NCBI GenBank assembly: GCA_900767605.1
Contig: CAAFZT010000048.1
Location: 62,001-126,000 of the forward strand
Reading direction: 5' to 3'
DNA: 64,000 bases
DNA from: Bacilli bacterium
GTDB taxonomy: Bacteria > Bacillota_I > Bacilli_A > RFN20 > CAG-826
A model generated the notes under the pieces. That model was not told the DNA's origin. It searched no databases and worked only from the letters and a program-made list of their open reading frames with translations. The position numbers were made by a program, and so were the translations under genes. This document shows, one piece after another, positions 9,103-16,556 of this stretch. The number at the start of each line of letters is the position of its first letter. The first letter of the stretch is position 1.

Positions 9103-9177
9103 TTTACCTCTAAGGTAAATATAATATATTCTTTTTTGCTATCAATGGCAATGCAATTGGTTTACTTGAGAGGTAAA
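9103..9177 (-). promoter_or_regulatory. higBA promoter with two 17-bp operators
   Basis: On the minus strand the -35 TTGCCA (9151-9146) and -10 TATATT (9128-9123) are 17 bases apart. Operator 1, TTTACCT-CTA-AGGTAAA, spans 9103-9119 at the expected transcription start. Operator 2, TTTACTT-GAG-AGGTAAA, spans 9161-9177 just upstream of the -35. The sites are 58 bases apart, flank the promoter and share arms with one mismatch. This is the arrangement expected for cooperative autorepression by the antitoxin. Confidence 0.75.
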
Positions 9178-9180
9178 TTA

Positions 9181-9446
9181 TTTATGAAATATTAAAAAAG
9201 AAAGGACGGTTGAATCTGAATCTACCGTCCCGGAATTTAGAATTCCTACGCTAACGGAACCCAATGGGATCCGCCAATCATGCGTGTTATTGATTCGTTA
9301 TCAATGGCGAATGCGTACCGTCCTGCAACATCTCATAGCAACGGCTTTCTTATGGAGGGCGCTTCTACGGAAGAGCAGGCGGATGATAAGGTGCTTAACG
9401 TTAGTAGAAGAAATAACGGGGCTATTTTCATTTCTAACTAGCAAGC
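9181..9446. other. Unassigned stretch with an orphan reading frame
   Basis: No convincing gene. A hairpin GGACGGT/ACCGTCC lies near 9205-9231 with a duplicated TGAATCT in its loop. After it, one plus-strand frame stays open for about 66 codons to a TAG at about 9441, including MRVIDSLSMANAYRPATSH, but it has no ribosome site and no family that I recognise. It could be the remnant of a lost gene. Confidence 0.4.
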
Positions 9447-10412
9447 TTATTTAGCCACGTCGAATCCCAATGCGCCGGCCCCGTAGATTCCCATGTCCGC
9501 GCCAAGCTGAGAAATGAGGATATCGACCTTCGGAACCAAACCCGTTCCAAATCCATATCCGCGATCTTCTAGATATTGGGCCAAAGGACGTCGCAAATTC
9601 TCGCCTTGCTTGGAGACGCCACCGGCTAGGATGATTGCTTCCGGACGGAAGATATTGGCAAAATTCAAGCAGCCTTCGCCTAAATAATGGATGTAGGTAT
9701 CTAAGACTTTCTGCGCGACGGCATCTCCTTTTTTCGCCGCCTCAAAAGGCAACGCTCCACCGACTTGGTTCATGTCGGGGCAAAGCCGCCACATCAAGGA
9801 TTCGGGATGCTTTTCCATCGCTTCTTTGGTCATGCGAAGCAAGGCGGTCGCGGAAGCATAGCTTTCTAAGCACCCTTTTCTTCCACAGGTGCAGGGGATG
9901 CCGTTATCCACAATCACCATGTGACCTAGTTCGGCTCCTTTTCCTTGATTGCCCACGTAGAGATGGTCATCGAGGTATAAACCGCCGCCGATGCCGGTGC
10001 CAATGGTGATGAGGACTGCGTTATGGTAACGCTTCGCGCATCCAAATTTGATTTCTCCTAGCATCGCGGCGTTCGCATCGTTATCGATTTTAACGGGATA
10101 GCCAAGGGCTTTTTCTAATAAGGAAGCAACCGGTAAATTTCTCCAACCGAGGTTATTGGAATAATCGCAAAAACCCGTGAAGGTATTGATGGCCCCGGGG
10201 ACGCCGCAACCAATTCCCACCAATTGATCGCCTTCTGGCAAATTCGCAATCGCGACTTTGCAAGCGTCGATCAAACGGTTCATCGTGACGTATTGGTCTT
10301 CTCCCTTTGGGACGGGGAGGACGAATTTCTGACGGATGGTCCCCTCTTCATCCATAAAGGCGGATTTGATGGACATGCCACCGATATCAATACCAAGTGC
10401 TACTTTTCTCAT
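9447..10412 (-). CDS. ROK-family sugar kinase (glucokinase-like)
   Basis: 321 residues with the complete ROK layout: phosphate loop LGIDIGGMSIKSA at residues 6-18, DNDANAAMLGE near 110, TIGTGIGGG near 137, and the zinc motif CTCGRKGCLE near 174-183. There is no N-terminal DNA-binding domain, so this is an enzyme and not a repressor. The usual reaction is ATP-dependent phosphorylation of glucose or a related hexose in the cytoplasm. AGGAGCAACGC precedes the ATG. It is the last of three same-strand genes with a glycosidase-like protein and an SGNH esterase, so its substrate is probably a sugar released by them. Confidence 0.92.
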   Translation of the reverse strand: MRKVALGIDIGGMSIKSAFMDEEGTIRQKFVLPVPKGEDQYVTMNRLIDACKVAIANLPEGDQLVGIGCGVPGAINTFTGFCDYSNNLGWRNLPVASLLEKALGYPVKIDNDANAAMLGEIKFGCAKRYHNAVLITIGTGIGGGLYLDDHLYVGNQGKGAELGHMVIVDNGIPCTCGRKGCLESYASATALLRMTKEAMEKHPESLMWRLCPDMNQVGGALPFEAAKKGDAVAQKVLDTYIHYLGEGCLNFANIFRPEAIILAGGVSKQGENLRRPLAQYLEDRGYGFGTGLVPKVDILISQLGADMGIYGAGALGFDVAK

Positions 10413-10528
10413 GCGTTGCTCCTATTCGCCTATAACATAGGGTTTTTTAATGGGCTTGAAAAGAAGGAAAAACAAATCGAGCAAAAAGAAACAAATTTAA
10501 GCAACAAATCAAAGGATAGGCCACTGGA

Positions 10529-12541
10529 TTATTCTTCTAAAAGCAGGGTTAACGTGGAAAGATAACCAAGCTTTTCGTGGAGATGAAGCGTCTCGCCTTT
10601 TGATTCGTAATGGGCTTCTCTCCAATTTCCATCGTGGTCCAAGACCGCAACTTTCTTGGGGCTGATCCCCTTAAGGCTAATTTCAAAGGAAGGGAAGTCG
10701 TTATAATTCGCATTGCTTAAAAAGAGGGCATACGTATGTTCGTTCTGCGCGTATAAATAAGGATAAACGGCATCGTGATGAACATAGGCTAGAGGGGTGG
10801 AGACGCGGGATAAGAAGTGCTGCTCCATCATCTTACGGCGCAATTCCACAAAATAGTCTGTGGACCCCGTTCCTTCTAAAACGTAAGGATAGACGAAGAA
10901 GTTCGTTCCGATGGCAATCCCGTTTCCCGTCCGTTTCATAAACGGATCATAGAGGCCTGTAGGGATTTGAATTCCGTCTTCGTATTCGATTTTGACGTAA
11001 TCTCCCGCGCGACGTTGGCTGGAAGCTCGATAATGGTGCATGCCATGAAGCGTTCCTTGTTCTAACATTTCAAAGCAGTCGTACATATGGGCTTGGCCAC
11101 GGAAGGTGGCTTCTTTGCCATGAATTAAAGACAACAACCCCCGGTCCTGCAAAGCCAATACGGCCCCGCCATCTAAATAGATAAAGTTATGGGCGAATAG
11201 ATCGCGAAGCTCTTCGTCGGAGAAGTTATAAACATTTTGATTGATAAGAGCGACGACTTGATTCTCAAATTTCTTTTCTTTGCTGCAAACGTAGGAATAC
11301 CCTAGCGAAGAGAGATATCCAATCGCATCAAAATCATCGGGGATGAGATTTAAGAAACCCTGTTTTTTACGGTGATAGACGGTCTTTTCGTCGATGGGGA
11401 AAACAATGCCCCGCATCTTGGAAGGTTTTAAATCCAAATCTTTAACCGCGTTGAGGTAAGGGTTAAGCCCTTGAATGACCGGGCCGTAACCTAGTTCTTC
11501 CTGGCAACCATTCCCCGCGCATTGGAAGATGTTATAGGTCATTCCCTGAATGCCGACGGGCAACGCCCCTTCGAGTTGGAAGGAAAGGAATTTGGGGTCT
11601 TTGACAAAATCGCTATAGGAACTGTTTTCGAGTTCGGGATAGATATTGCAGTCGTCTCCTAGGAAGGAACGATTCACCATCGTGATGCGGTTGAAATCAA
11701 AATAATAGGATTTGGCTCCCATTTCGCGATAGGCGGGGAGGTGCAAACGATCGATTTTATGGCCGTCATAACAAAGGTCTTCGTGAAGCTGGATCCAGTT
11801 TCTTGCCTCCATCGCATGCTGGAAAGGCGTGCTGCTCATCAGCCCAATGGAAGTAGGAATGTGGAGGTCTTTCACCGTTTTGGCAATGTCTTTGGCTAAG
11901 CCGTCCATCGTTTCCCAAGAAACGTCCAACCAGACTTTTCGTTCTGGGCTGGGGTCTTTTTCTTCGAGGCGAGAGACAAATTCCTCACGGGTTTCCTTTT
12001 TTCCAAGGGCTTTGGCAAAAGCTTCCATATGATGGGGGCACCAGCAGCCGCCCCAAGAAAGGGGATCGTGGTTATGAAGGCGGAAATCGTCTTCGATCCA
12101 AAGCACTTCGGGTTCGACTTCTTGGACATAGAAAGCCATCAAATTTAGATAGTAAGACTTCCATTCTTCATCCAAAGGGCAGGCGGTTAAGGTGCAAGTA
12201 TTTCCAAAGCGGTCTACCATGGTTTGGAAATGCTGCCCCGGTTGAAGAGTGCGTCCCCGGTCAACATGCCCGAGTTCAAACCATGGATTCAAAGAAGTGC
12301 TGATGCCTTTTTTGGCAAATTCTTTTTTGGCTTTTTTGATGACTTCAAGCCAAGGCAGCAGCTGTTCTTTGGTAATATGTCCGACGTTATATTCCTCCCC
12401 ATTAAAGAAGAGGATGACGTTTTGGATGCCATATTTTTCGCACCACGAGGCGGTTTGGGCGATGCGTTCTTCCGCGTATTGGTCGGGGTAAATTTGAGCC
12501 CGCAAACAATGGAGGAAGGGTTTCTTTTCGTTGGGATTCAT
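10529..12541 (-). CDS. TIM-barrel glycoside hydrolase-like protein
   Basis: 670 residues without a signal peptide, so cytoplasmic. Alternating strands and helices begin with CEKYGIQNVILFFNGEE and continue with VLWIEDDFR near residue 145, where the E-D-D cluster sits like barrel acid residues. Cysteines in GGCWCPHH near 165 may bind metal. The C-terminal part is strand-rich, as in glycosidases with a beta-sandwich end. I cannot place it in a numbered GH family. A good Shine-Dalgarno AAGGAG precedes the ATG, 15 bases after the esterase gene, so the two are co-transcribed. It probably acts on imported oligosaccharides. Confidence 0.75.
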   Translation of the reverse strand: MNPNEKKPFLHCLRAQIYPDQYAEERIAQTASWCEKYGIQNVILFFNGEEYNVGHITKEQLLPWLEVIKKAKKEFAKKGISTSLNPWFELGHVDRGRTLQPGQHFQTMVDRFGNTCTLTACPLDEEWKSYYLNLMAFYVQEVEPEVLWIEDDFRLHNHDPLSWGGCWCPHHMEAFAKALGKKETREEFVSRLEEKDPSPERKVWLDVSWETMDGLAKDIAKTVKDLHIPTSIGLMSSTPFQHAMEARNWIQLHEDLCYDGHKIDRLHLPAYREMGAKSYYFDFNRITMVNRSFLGDDCNIYPELENSSYSDFVKDPKFLSFQLEGALPVGIQGMTYNIFQCAGNGCQEELGYGPVIQGLNPYLNAVKDLDLKPSKMRGIVFPIDEKTVYHRKKQGFLNLIPDDFDAIGYLSSLGYSYVCSKEKKFENQVVALINQNVYNFSDEELRDLFAHNFIYLDGGAVLALQDRGLLSLIHGKEATFRGQAHMYDCFEMLEQGTLHGMHHYRASSQRRAGDYVKIEYEDGIQIPTGLYDPFMKRTGNGIAIGTNFFVYPYVLEGTGSTDYFVELRRKMMEQHFLSRVSTPLAYVHHDAVYPYLYAQNEHTYALFLSNANYNDFPSFEISLKGISPKKVAVLDHDGNWREAHYESKGETLHLHEKLGYLSTLTLLLEE

Positions 12542-12555
12542 GGCTCTATTTCTCC

Positions 12556-13254
12556 TTAATGGGCGAGGCCCTTCTTTTGAAGGTAACGATATAATTCATC
12601 GGCAATGGCTTCATGCCCTTTGTCATTTGGATGAAGCCCGTCTTTATAGAATTCGCTAGGCCCTTGTTTGGGATGATTGGGCAACGCGCTTAATTTCAAG
12701 GTATCGAAGTGGTAGGAGGATAAAACGTCCCGCATGACTTCGCGATATCCTTCTAACGTGGGAAAATTCCCCCAGTTTTTGACTCCGTTATTATTCGGGA
12801 AGTCCTGACTATAACGGGGGGTTGGCAAAATAAAGCAGACCTTATCTTTTCCGTATTTTTCTAAGAGGATGTCGCAAAGTTGCTTCATCGCCCCGTAGAA
12901 AGTGAAAGGGGTATCGTCTCCTTTTTGACCGATGGGGGCGTCCCCATGTCCGAAGTCATTGGTTCCCCCAAAAACAAAGACGAAGTCGGCTTTAGGATCC
13001 ATCCAACGGGTGCGGATAATAAAATCCTCGTCCGGAACATCACCATAATGGACCCTTTGACGGGCAATGCGGGTGCCACTTAGGCCGTAATTCTCTTCGA
13101 TGGCGCCGACTTTTCGGCATAAAACCGAGCTAAATCGATTTTCACGAGAGGTCGCACCGACCCCTTCCGTGATGGAATCTCCCAAAAATGAAATGATCAT
13201 ATTCACGTTGTCGCTTATGGCTAGATTTTGCCATCTTTCTTTCTTTTTCTTCAA
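12556..13254 (-). CDS. SGNH/GDSL-family esterase
   Basis: Up to 232 residues. FLGDSITEG carries the nucleophile serine, GLSGTR and FGGTNDFG the glycine and asparagine of the oxyanion hole, and DGLHPNDKGH the catalytic Asp and His. No signal peptide, so the esterase is cytoplasmic and probably deacetylates sugars. The start is uncertain: the TTG at 13254 has only a weak AGGCGA ahead, while the ATG at 13200 begins right at the first strand (MIISFLGDS) but has no ribosome site. It leads the glycosidase and kinase genes and is divergent from the esterase at 13361. Confidence 0.88.
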   Translation of the reverse strand: MKKKKERWQNLAISDNVNMIISFLGDSITEGVGATSRENRFSSVLCRKVGAIEENYGLSGTRIARQRVHYGDVPDEDFIIRTRWMDPKADFVFVFGGTNDFGHGDAPIGQKGDDTPFTFYGAMKQLCDILLEKYGKDKVCFILPTPRYSQDFPNNNGVKNWGNFPTLEGYREVMRDVLSSYHFDTLKLSALPNHPKQGPSEFYKDGLHPNDKGHEAIADELYRYLQKKGLAH

Positions 13255-13360
13255 GGCGTCGCCTGTAAGCGGAATAAAACAAGAAAAATAATGGGAAGAA
13301 AAAAGAAGAATTGAGATTGAAAGACTGCGATAAAATAGAGTAAAGAAAGAAGGGGCGTGT

Positions 13361-14191
13361 ATGGAACCGATTCACTTAACCACTCATTATTCGTTTTTGC
13401 AAGGCGGGGAATTAACCCCTTTTTGCCTTCCTTATTGTTTTGACGGGGATAGCACTCCTCTCGTTCGTCCTGCCGTTATCGTCGTTCCGGGAGGAGCCTA
13501 TGCGATGGTGAGCAAGCGGGAAGGGTTTAGCGTGGCCGCCTCCTTCCTGGCCTTAGGGTTCCAAACTTTTGTCTTAACCTATAAAACCGTTAGCGACGGG
13601 GTCCATTATCCAGAAGAGTCCTTAGAGCTTGCTTGCGCGGTGGATTATCTCAAGAAGCACGCTTCTAGCTATTTTGTAAATCCTGATGAAATTTTCGCGA
13701 TTGGATTTTCCGCCGGGGGACACCTTGTAGGCACTTTGGCCCAAAAGGCGAAAGATTGGAAGAAAGAATATTCCTTAAACCCCATTCTTCGTGGCATTGG
13801 ATTAATCTATCCCGTTATTATGAGTCAAAGGACCAATGCGGGCACGATCGATAACTTATTGCAGGGAATCGAAGAAAGCAAAAAAGAAGAGCTTCGGAAA
13901 GAATTGTCCCTAGAGAATCACATCCAAAAAGATAATCCTCCCGCTTTTATTTGCTTGACCGCGACCGACCAATCCGTGCCCTGTGAACACGGAATATCCT
14001 ATGCCTTGGCCTGCGCTAAAGCCGGGGTCCCCGTCGAACTCCATCTTTATCCTAAAGGACCCCATGGATTATCGGATGGTTCCAAAGAAATCACCTCCAT
14101 GTACCCCGCGGATTGCTATGACCCCCGCTTCAAAAGATGGAAGGAAGATTGTGCGTCCTTCTTCCGGAGTTTCTGCAAGGAGGAATTTTAA
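13361..14191 (+). CDS. Alpha/beta-hydrolase esterase (acetyl-xylan-esterase-like)
   Basis: 276 residues. VVPGGAY near residue 48 supplies the oxyanion hole, GFSAGGHL near 118-125 the serine nucleophile, and GPHGLSDGS near 233 the catalytic histidine; LTATDQSVPCEH provides the acid. This is the BD-FAE/axe-like type of small carbohydrate esterase. It has no signal peptide. AAGGGGCGTGT lies before the ATG. Its stop overlaps the start of the nitroreductase gene by one base (TAATG). It faces the SGNH-led cluster and probably shares its substrate. Confidence 0.87.
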   Translation: MEPIHLTTHYSFLQGGELTPFCLPYCFDGDSTPLVRPAVIVVPGGAYAMVSKREGFSVAASFLALGFQTFVLTYKTVSDGVHYPEESLELACAVDYLKKHASSYFVNPDEIFAIGFSAGGHLVGTLAQKAKDWKKEYSLNPILRGIGLIYPVIMSQRTNAGTIDNLLQGIEESKKEELRKELSLENHIQKDNPPAFICLTATDQSVPCEHGISYALACAKAGVPVELHLYPKGPHGLSDGSKEITSMYPADCYDPRFKRWKEDCASFFRSFCKEEF

Positions 14192-14688
14192 TGTTAGAAG
14201 CCATTTCCAAAAGACGGTCGATCCGTCATTACGAAAATCGCCCCGTCGAGGAAGAAAAGATTCAAGAAATCCTCCGTGCGGCGATGACTTCCCCCAGTGC
14301 GATGAATCAAAGACCCTGGGAATTTTACGTGATTCGCGATTCGGAATTATTAAAGAAACTAGGGGAAGTGACCCCTTATTCTAAGCCGATTGGAGAAGCT
14401 CCCATTGGCATTGCCATGATGGTTCGTCGGGATTCCCTTTGCCCCGCCTATCAAGATATTGATTGCGGAATTGCCAGCGAAAATTTGATGTTAGAAGCAA
14501 CCTCCCAGGGACTAGGGTCGGTCATGCTAGGCATCGCCCCAAAAGAAGAACGCGAAAAAGCGGTGGAAGCTTTGTTAGACGCTCCCAAAGAATTGCGGGC
14601 CTTTGCCCTCTTTGCGATTGGCTATCCCGCTTATGACCCAAAACCACGCGAGACTTTTGAACTAGACCGTGTGCATTTCATTGGTTAA
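14191..14688 (+). CDS. Nitroreductase-family flavoprotein
   Basis: 165 residues from the ATG at 14191, which follows a perfect AAGGAGG. MLEAISKRRSIRHYENRPV with SPSAMNQRPWEFYVI is the FMN-binding start of the nitroreductase family, and LGSVMLGI with the C-terminal FAIGYP block completes it. These enzymes reduce nitro compounds, quinones or flavins with NAD(P)H. The substrate cannot be read from sequence. It is translationally coupled to the esterase gene. Its stop shares TTAA with the stop of the convergent AlbA gene. Confidence 0.92.
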   Translation: MLEAISKRRSIRHYENRPVEEEKIQEILRAAMTSPSAMNQRPWEFYVIRDSELLKKLGEVTPYSKPIGEAPIGIAMMVRRDSLCPAYQDIDCGIASENLMLEATSQGLGSVMLGIAPKEEREKAVEALLDAPKELRAFALFAIGYPAYDPKPRETFELDRVHFIG

Positions 14689-16085
14689 TGACAGGATTTT
14701 TGAGAAGACGATTTCTTTTTGAGATAATACCCCCCTGTTTTCGGGGCGCCTTTGAACTCGACGTAATGGGCTAATTTTCGCTTAATTGTGTTCTTAACGA
14801 TATCCAAGGTGACTGCCTCGTTTTCTTTTTTAGCTTTTTCTAATAATTTGTTCGCATTCAACCCGGGGTTGGAGGAGATGGTTCTAAGCAAAGAGGTTTC
14901 GGTCTCCCCCAAGTGATCGTCTTTGAAATAATGTCCCGAATCCAAGTCGGTGTTTACTGGGTCATTTACTGGGTCATTTACTGGGTCAGCTTTATTTTCC
15001 CGGTAGTTTAAGTTCGGAAGGGTAAGGAGAAAGAAGTTATCGCTTGGGTCGAAAATAGGTTGTTTCTTGGCTCCGCGATAGGCTTCCAAAATACGGGGAA
15101 TCCCCGTTCCGAAATTTTCAATATAATGCAGTTTGTTAAGAATGTTAACGAGCCCGGGATTCCGGTAGGTTTGCACCCCTTCCATAATTTGTTTCAGCGT
15201 GGCTTGAAAGATCCCCCCGGGGTTTGTGATTTTAACCCGATCCTCAAAAAACTCGACTTTAATGTTGGAACGGATGAAGTAGTTGCTGTGACAAAACGCA
15301 TTCAAAATCCCTTCTCGCAAGGAGGCTCCGGGGTAGGAAACGGTTTCGATTCGCTGCCAGGAGTCGCGACTGATCACCGCGGATACATCGTTATAGTTGG
15401 CGGCGTTCTCCAATACGTTATTTAGGACTTTTAGCAAGGAACCGCCATATTCCTTTTTGGTCGTGAAGTTTAAATTTTTATCGTATTTTGCAAATTTGAC
15501 GACGATGGGGGATTGATCCGACATCATTAAGGCCAAATTGGTGTATTCGCCGAATTTATTGATCATGCGGAAGGAACAAAGATTCCTTTTTTTGTGGGGG
15601 ATCTGATTCTCCTCGCAAAGTTCGTCAAAATAATGAAAGGTGAGTTCCTGCTCCTCTGAAACATCTTCTTCGTAGCTATATTTCCTTGAATCAAGAAGCA
15701 TCAAAAGGATTTCACTTTCACTCGCCATGCGCGAGGTCGTTCCAACTCGAAGGTAGATGCCGCTCGGTTTTGGCCCCTTTTCTTTTATATAGTAAGGCTT
15801 ATCCAATCCGGGATTCACCTCAATGACGAAAACCCCATCTTCTTGAAAATGAAAACGGACGAGACTCGAAACGCTAGGATAAAAAACGTCACTGACCCAA
15901 TTGGCCAATTTGGTATCTAAAAAATCCTTTTCTTCGCGGCTCAAAGGAGACTCTAATTCGCCGTTGTCCTTCACACCGACATAAATCGTTCCACCGTTGG
16001 AATTTAAAAAAGCGACGATTTCCTTTTTAACATCATCGGTTAATTTTTGCTTGAGTTCCACGCGTTCACTTTCGACGTATTCCAT
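14685..16085 (-). CDS. Schlafen-AlbA/ATP-binding transcriptional regulator
   Basis: 466 residues. Residues 1-125 form the AlbA_2 (Schlafen) domain: ESERVELKQKL, then AFLNSNGGTIYVGVKDNG and YLRVGTTSRMAS. A HATPase_c_4-like region with NPGGIFQA and NFGTGIPRILEAYR follows near 280-345. Residues about 366-377 read DPVNDPVNDPVN, and the C-terminus is a winged helix. The family is thought to act as DNA-binding regulators, though few members are studied. The DPVN stretch is coded by three tandem 12-base units identical to an element in the gene's own promoter. GGAGGG precedes the ATG. Confidence 0.87.
   Translation of the reverse strand: MEYVESERVELKQKLTDDVKKEIVAFLNSNGGTIYVGVKDNGELESPLSREEKDFLDTKLANWVSDVFYPSVSSLVRFHFQEDGVFVIEVNPGLDKPYYIKEKGPKPSGIYLRVGTTSRMASESEILLMLLDSRKYSYEEDVSEEQELTFHYFDELCEENQIPHKKRNLCSFRMINKFGEYTNLALMMSDQSPIVVKFAKYDKNLNFTTKKEYGGSLLKVLNNVLENAANYNDVSAVISRDSWQRIETVSYPGASLREGILNAFCHSNYFIRSNIKVEFFEDRVKITNPGGIFQATLKQIMEGVQTYRNPGLVNILNKLHYIENFGTGIPRILEAYRGAKKQPIFDPSDNFFLLTLPNLNYRENKADPVNDPVNDPVNTDLDSGHYFKDDHLGETETSLLRTISSNPGLNANKLLEKAKKENEAVTLDIVKNTIKRKLAHYVEFKGAPKTGGYYLKKKSSSQKSCH
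14953..14988 (-). repeat. Three tandem 12-bp operator-like units inside the AlbA gene
   Basis: TTTACTGGGTCA (plus strand) is repeated three times without interruption at 14953, 14965 and 14977. The first copy, with its preceding G, matches 13 of 13 bases of the element at 16098-16110 beside the gene's start. In frame, the units encode the DPVN repeats. Confidence 0.9.
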
Positions 16086-16097
16086 AAAGGGCCCTCC

Positions 16098-16149
16098 GTT
16101 TACTGGGTCAACTATAAAGCTATTATAATTAGAAAGACCAAGTAAACAA
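16098..16149 (-). promoter_or_regulatory. AlbA gene promoter with inverted operator half-sites
   Basis: On the minus strand, TTGTTT (16149-16144) and TATAAT (16127-16122) are 16 bases apart. A half-site GTTTACTGGGTCA at 16098-16110 abuts the Shine-Dalgarno, and the inverted half-site GACCAAGTAAAC (11 of 12 matching) at 16136-16147 overlaps the -35. The pair brackets the -10 box, as expected for a looping or dimeric autorepressor. Confidence 0.7.
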
Positions 16150-16197
16150 TAGGGGTGACTTCATCTTTTGTCATTTTGATCTTAAAAATCATCTTCC

Positions 16198-16226
16198 TTG
16201 CAACATACCCTATTGGGGTATATTGT
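16198..16226 (+). promoter_or_regulatory. csoR-copA promoter with CsoR operator in the spacer
   Basis: TTGCAA (16198-16203) and TATTGT (16221-16226) are 17 bases apart. The dyad ATACCC-TATTG-GGGTAT (16205-16221) fills the spacer almost exactly. This GC-tract dyad is of the CsoR type, so copper-free CsoR should block polymerase here and Cu(I) should release it. Confidence 0.85.
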
Positions 16227-16248
16227 TTGGACGTTAAGGGAGCGATTT

Positions 16249-16545
16249 ATGGAACATGAATGCTGCTATAAAAAGAAACACACCCCTCGGGATGAAAAGG
16301 ACAAGAAAGCCATCATCTCCCGACTCCACCGCGTTGCTGGCCAATTAAATGGCATCTGCGGCATGATTGAAGGGGATCGTTATTGTGGGGATGTCCTCGT
16401 TCAGGTGAGTGCTGCCGAACATGCGCTTCAAAGCATCGCTTATCTCTTATTAGAAGAACATCTTTCTTCCTGCGTCGCCGATGACATCAAAAATGGGAAG
16501 ATGGAAGTGATTCCTGAGACGATGGAAATCATTAAGAAAATCTAG
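16249..16545 (+). CDS. csoR: Copper-sensing repressor CsoR
   Basis: 98 residues from the ATG at 16249, after AAGGGAGCG. The core DKKAIISRLHRVAGQLNGI is the DUF156/CsoR helix. The Cu(I) ligands are the Cys in YCGDVLVQ and the His-x3-Cys in EEHLSSC, giving the Cys-His-Cys set of true CsoR rather than RcnR or FrmR. An N-terminal HECCYKKKH adds two more cysteines and a histidine. It is encoded 11 bases ahead of copA and controls both through the dyad at 16205-16221. Confidence 0.94.
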   Translation: MEHECCYKKKHTPRDEKDKKAIISRLHRVAGQLNGICGMIEGDRYCGDVLVQVSAAEHALQSIAYLLLEEHLSSCVADDIKNGKMEVIPETMEIIKKI

Positions 16546-16556
16546 AGGCCTTTTAA

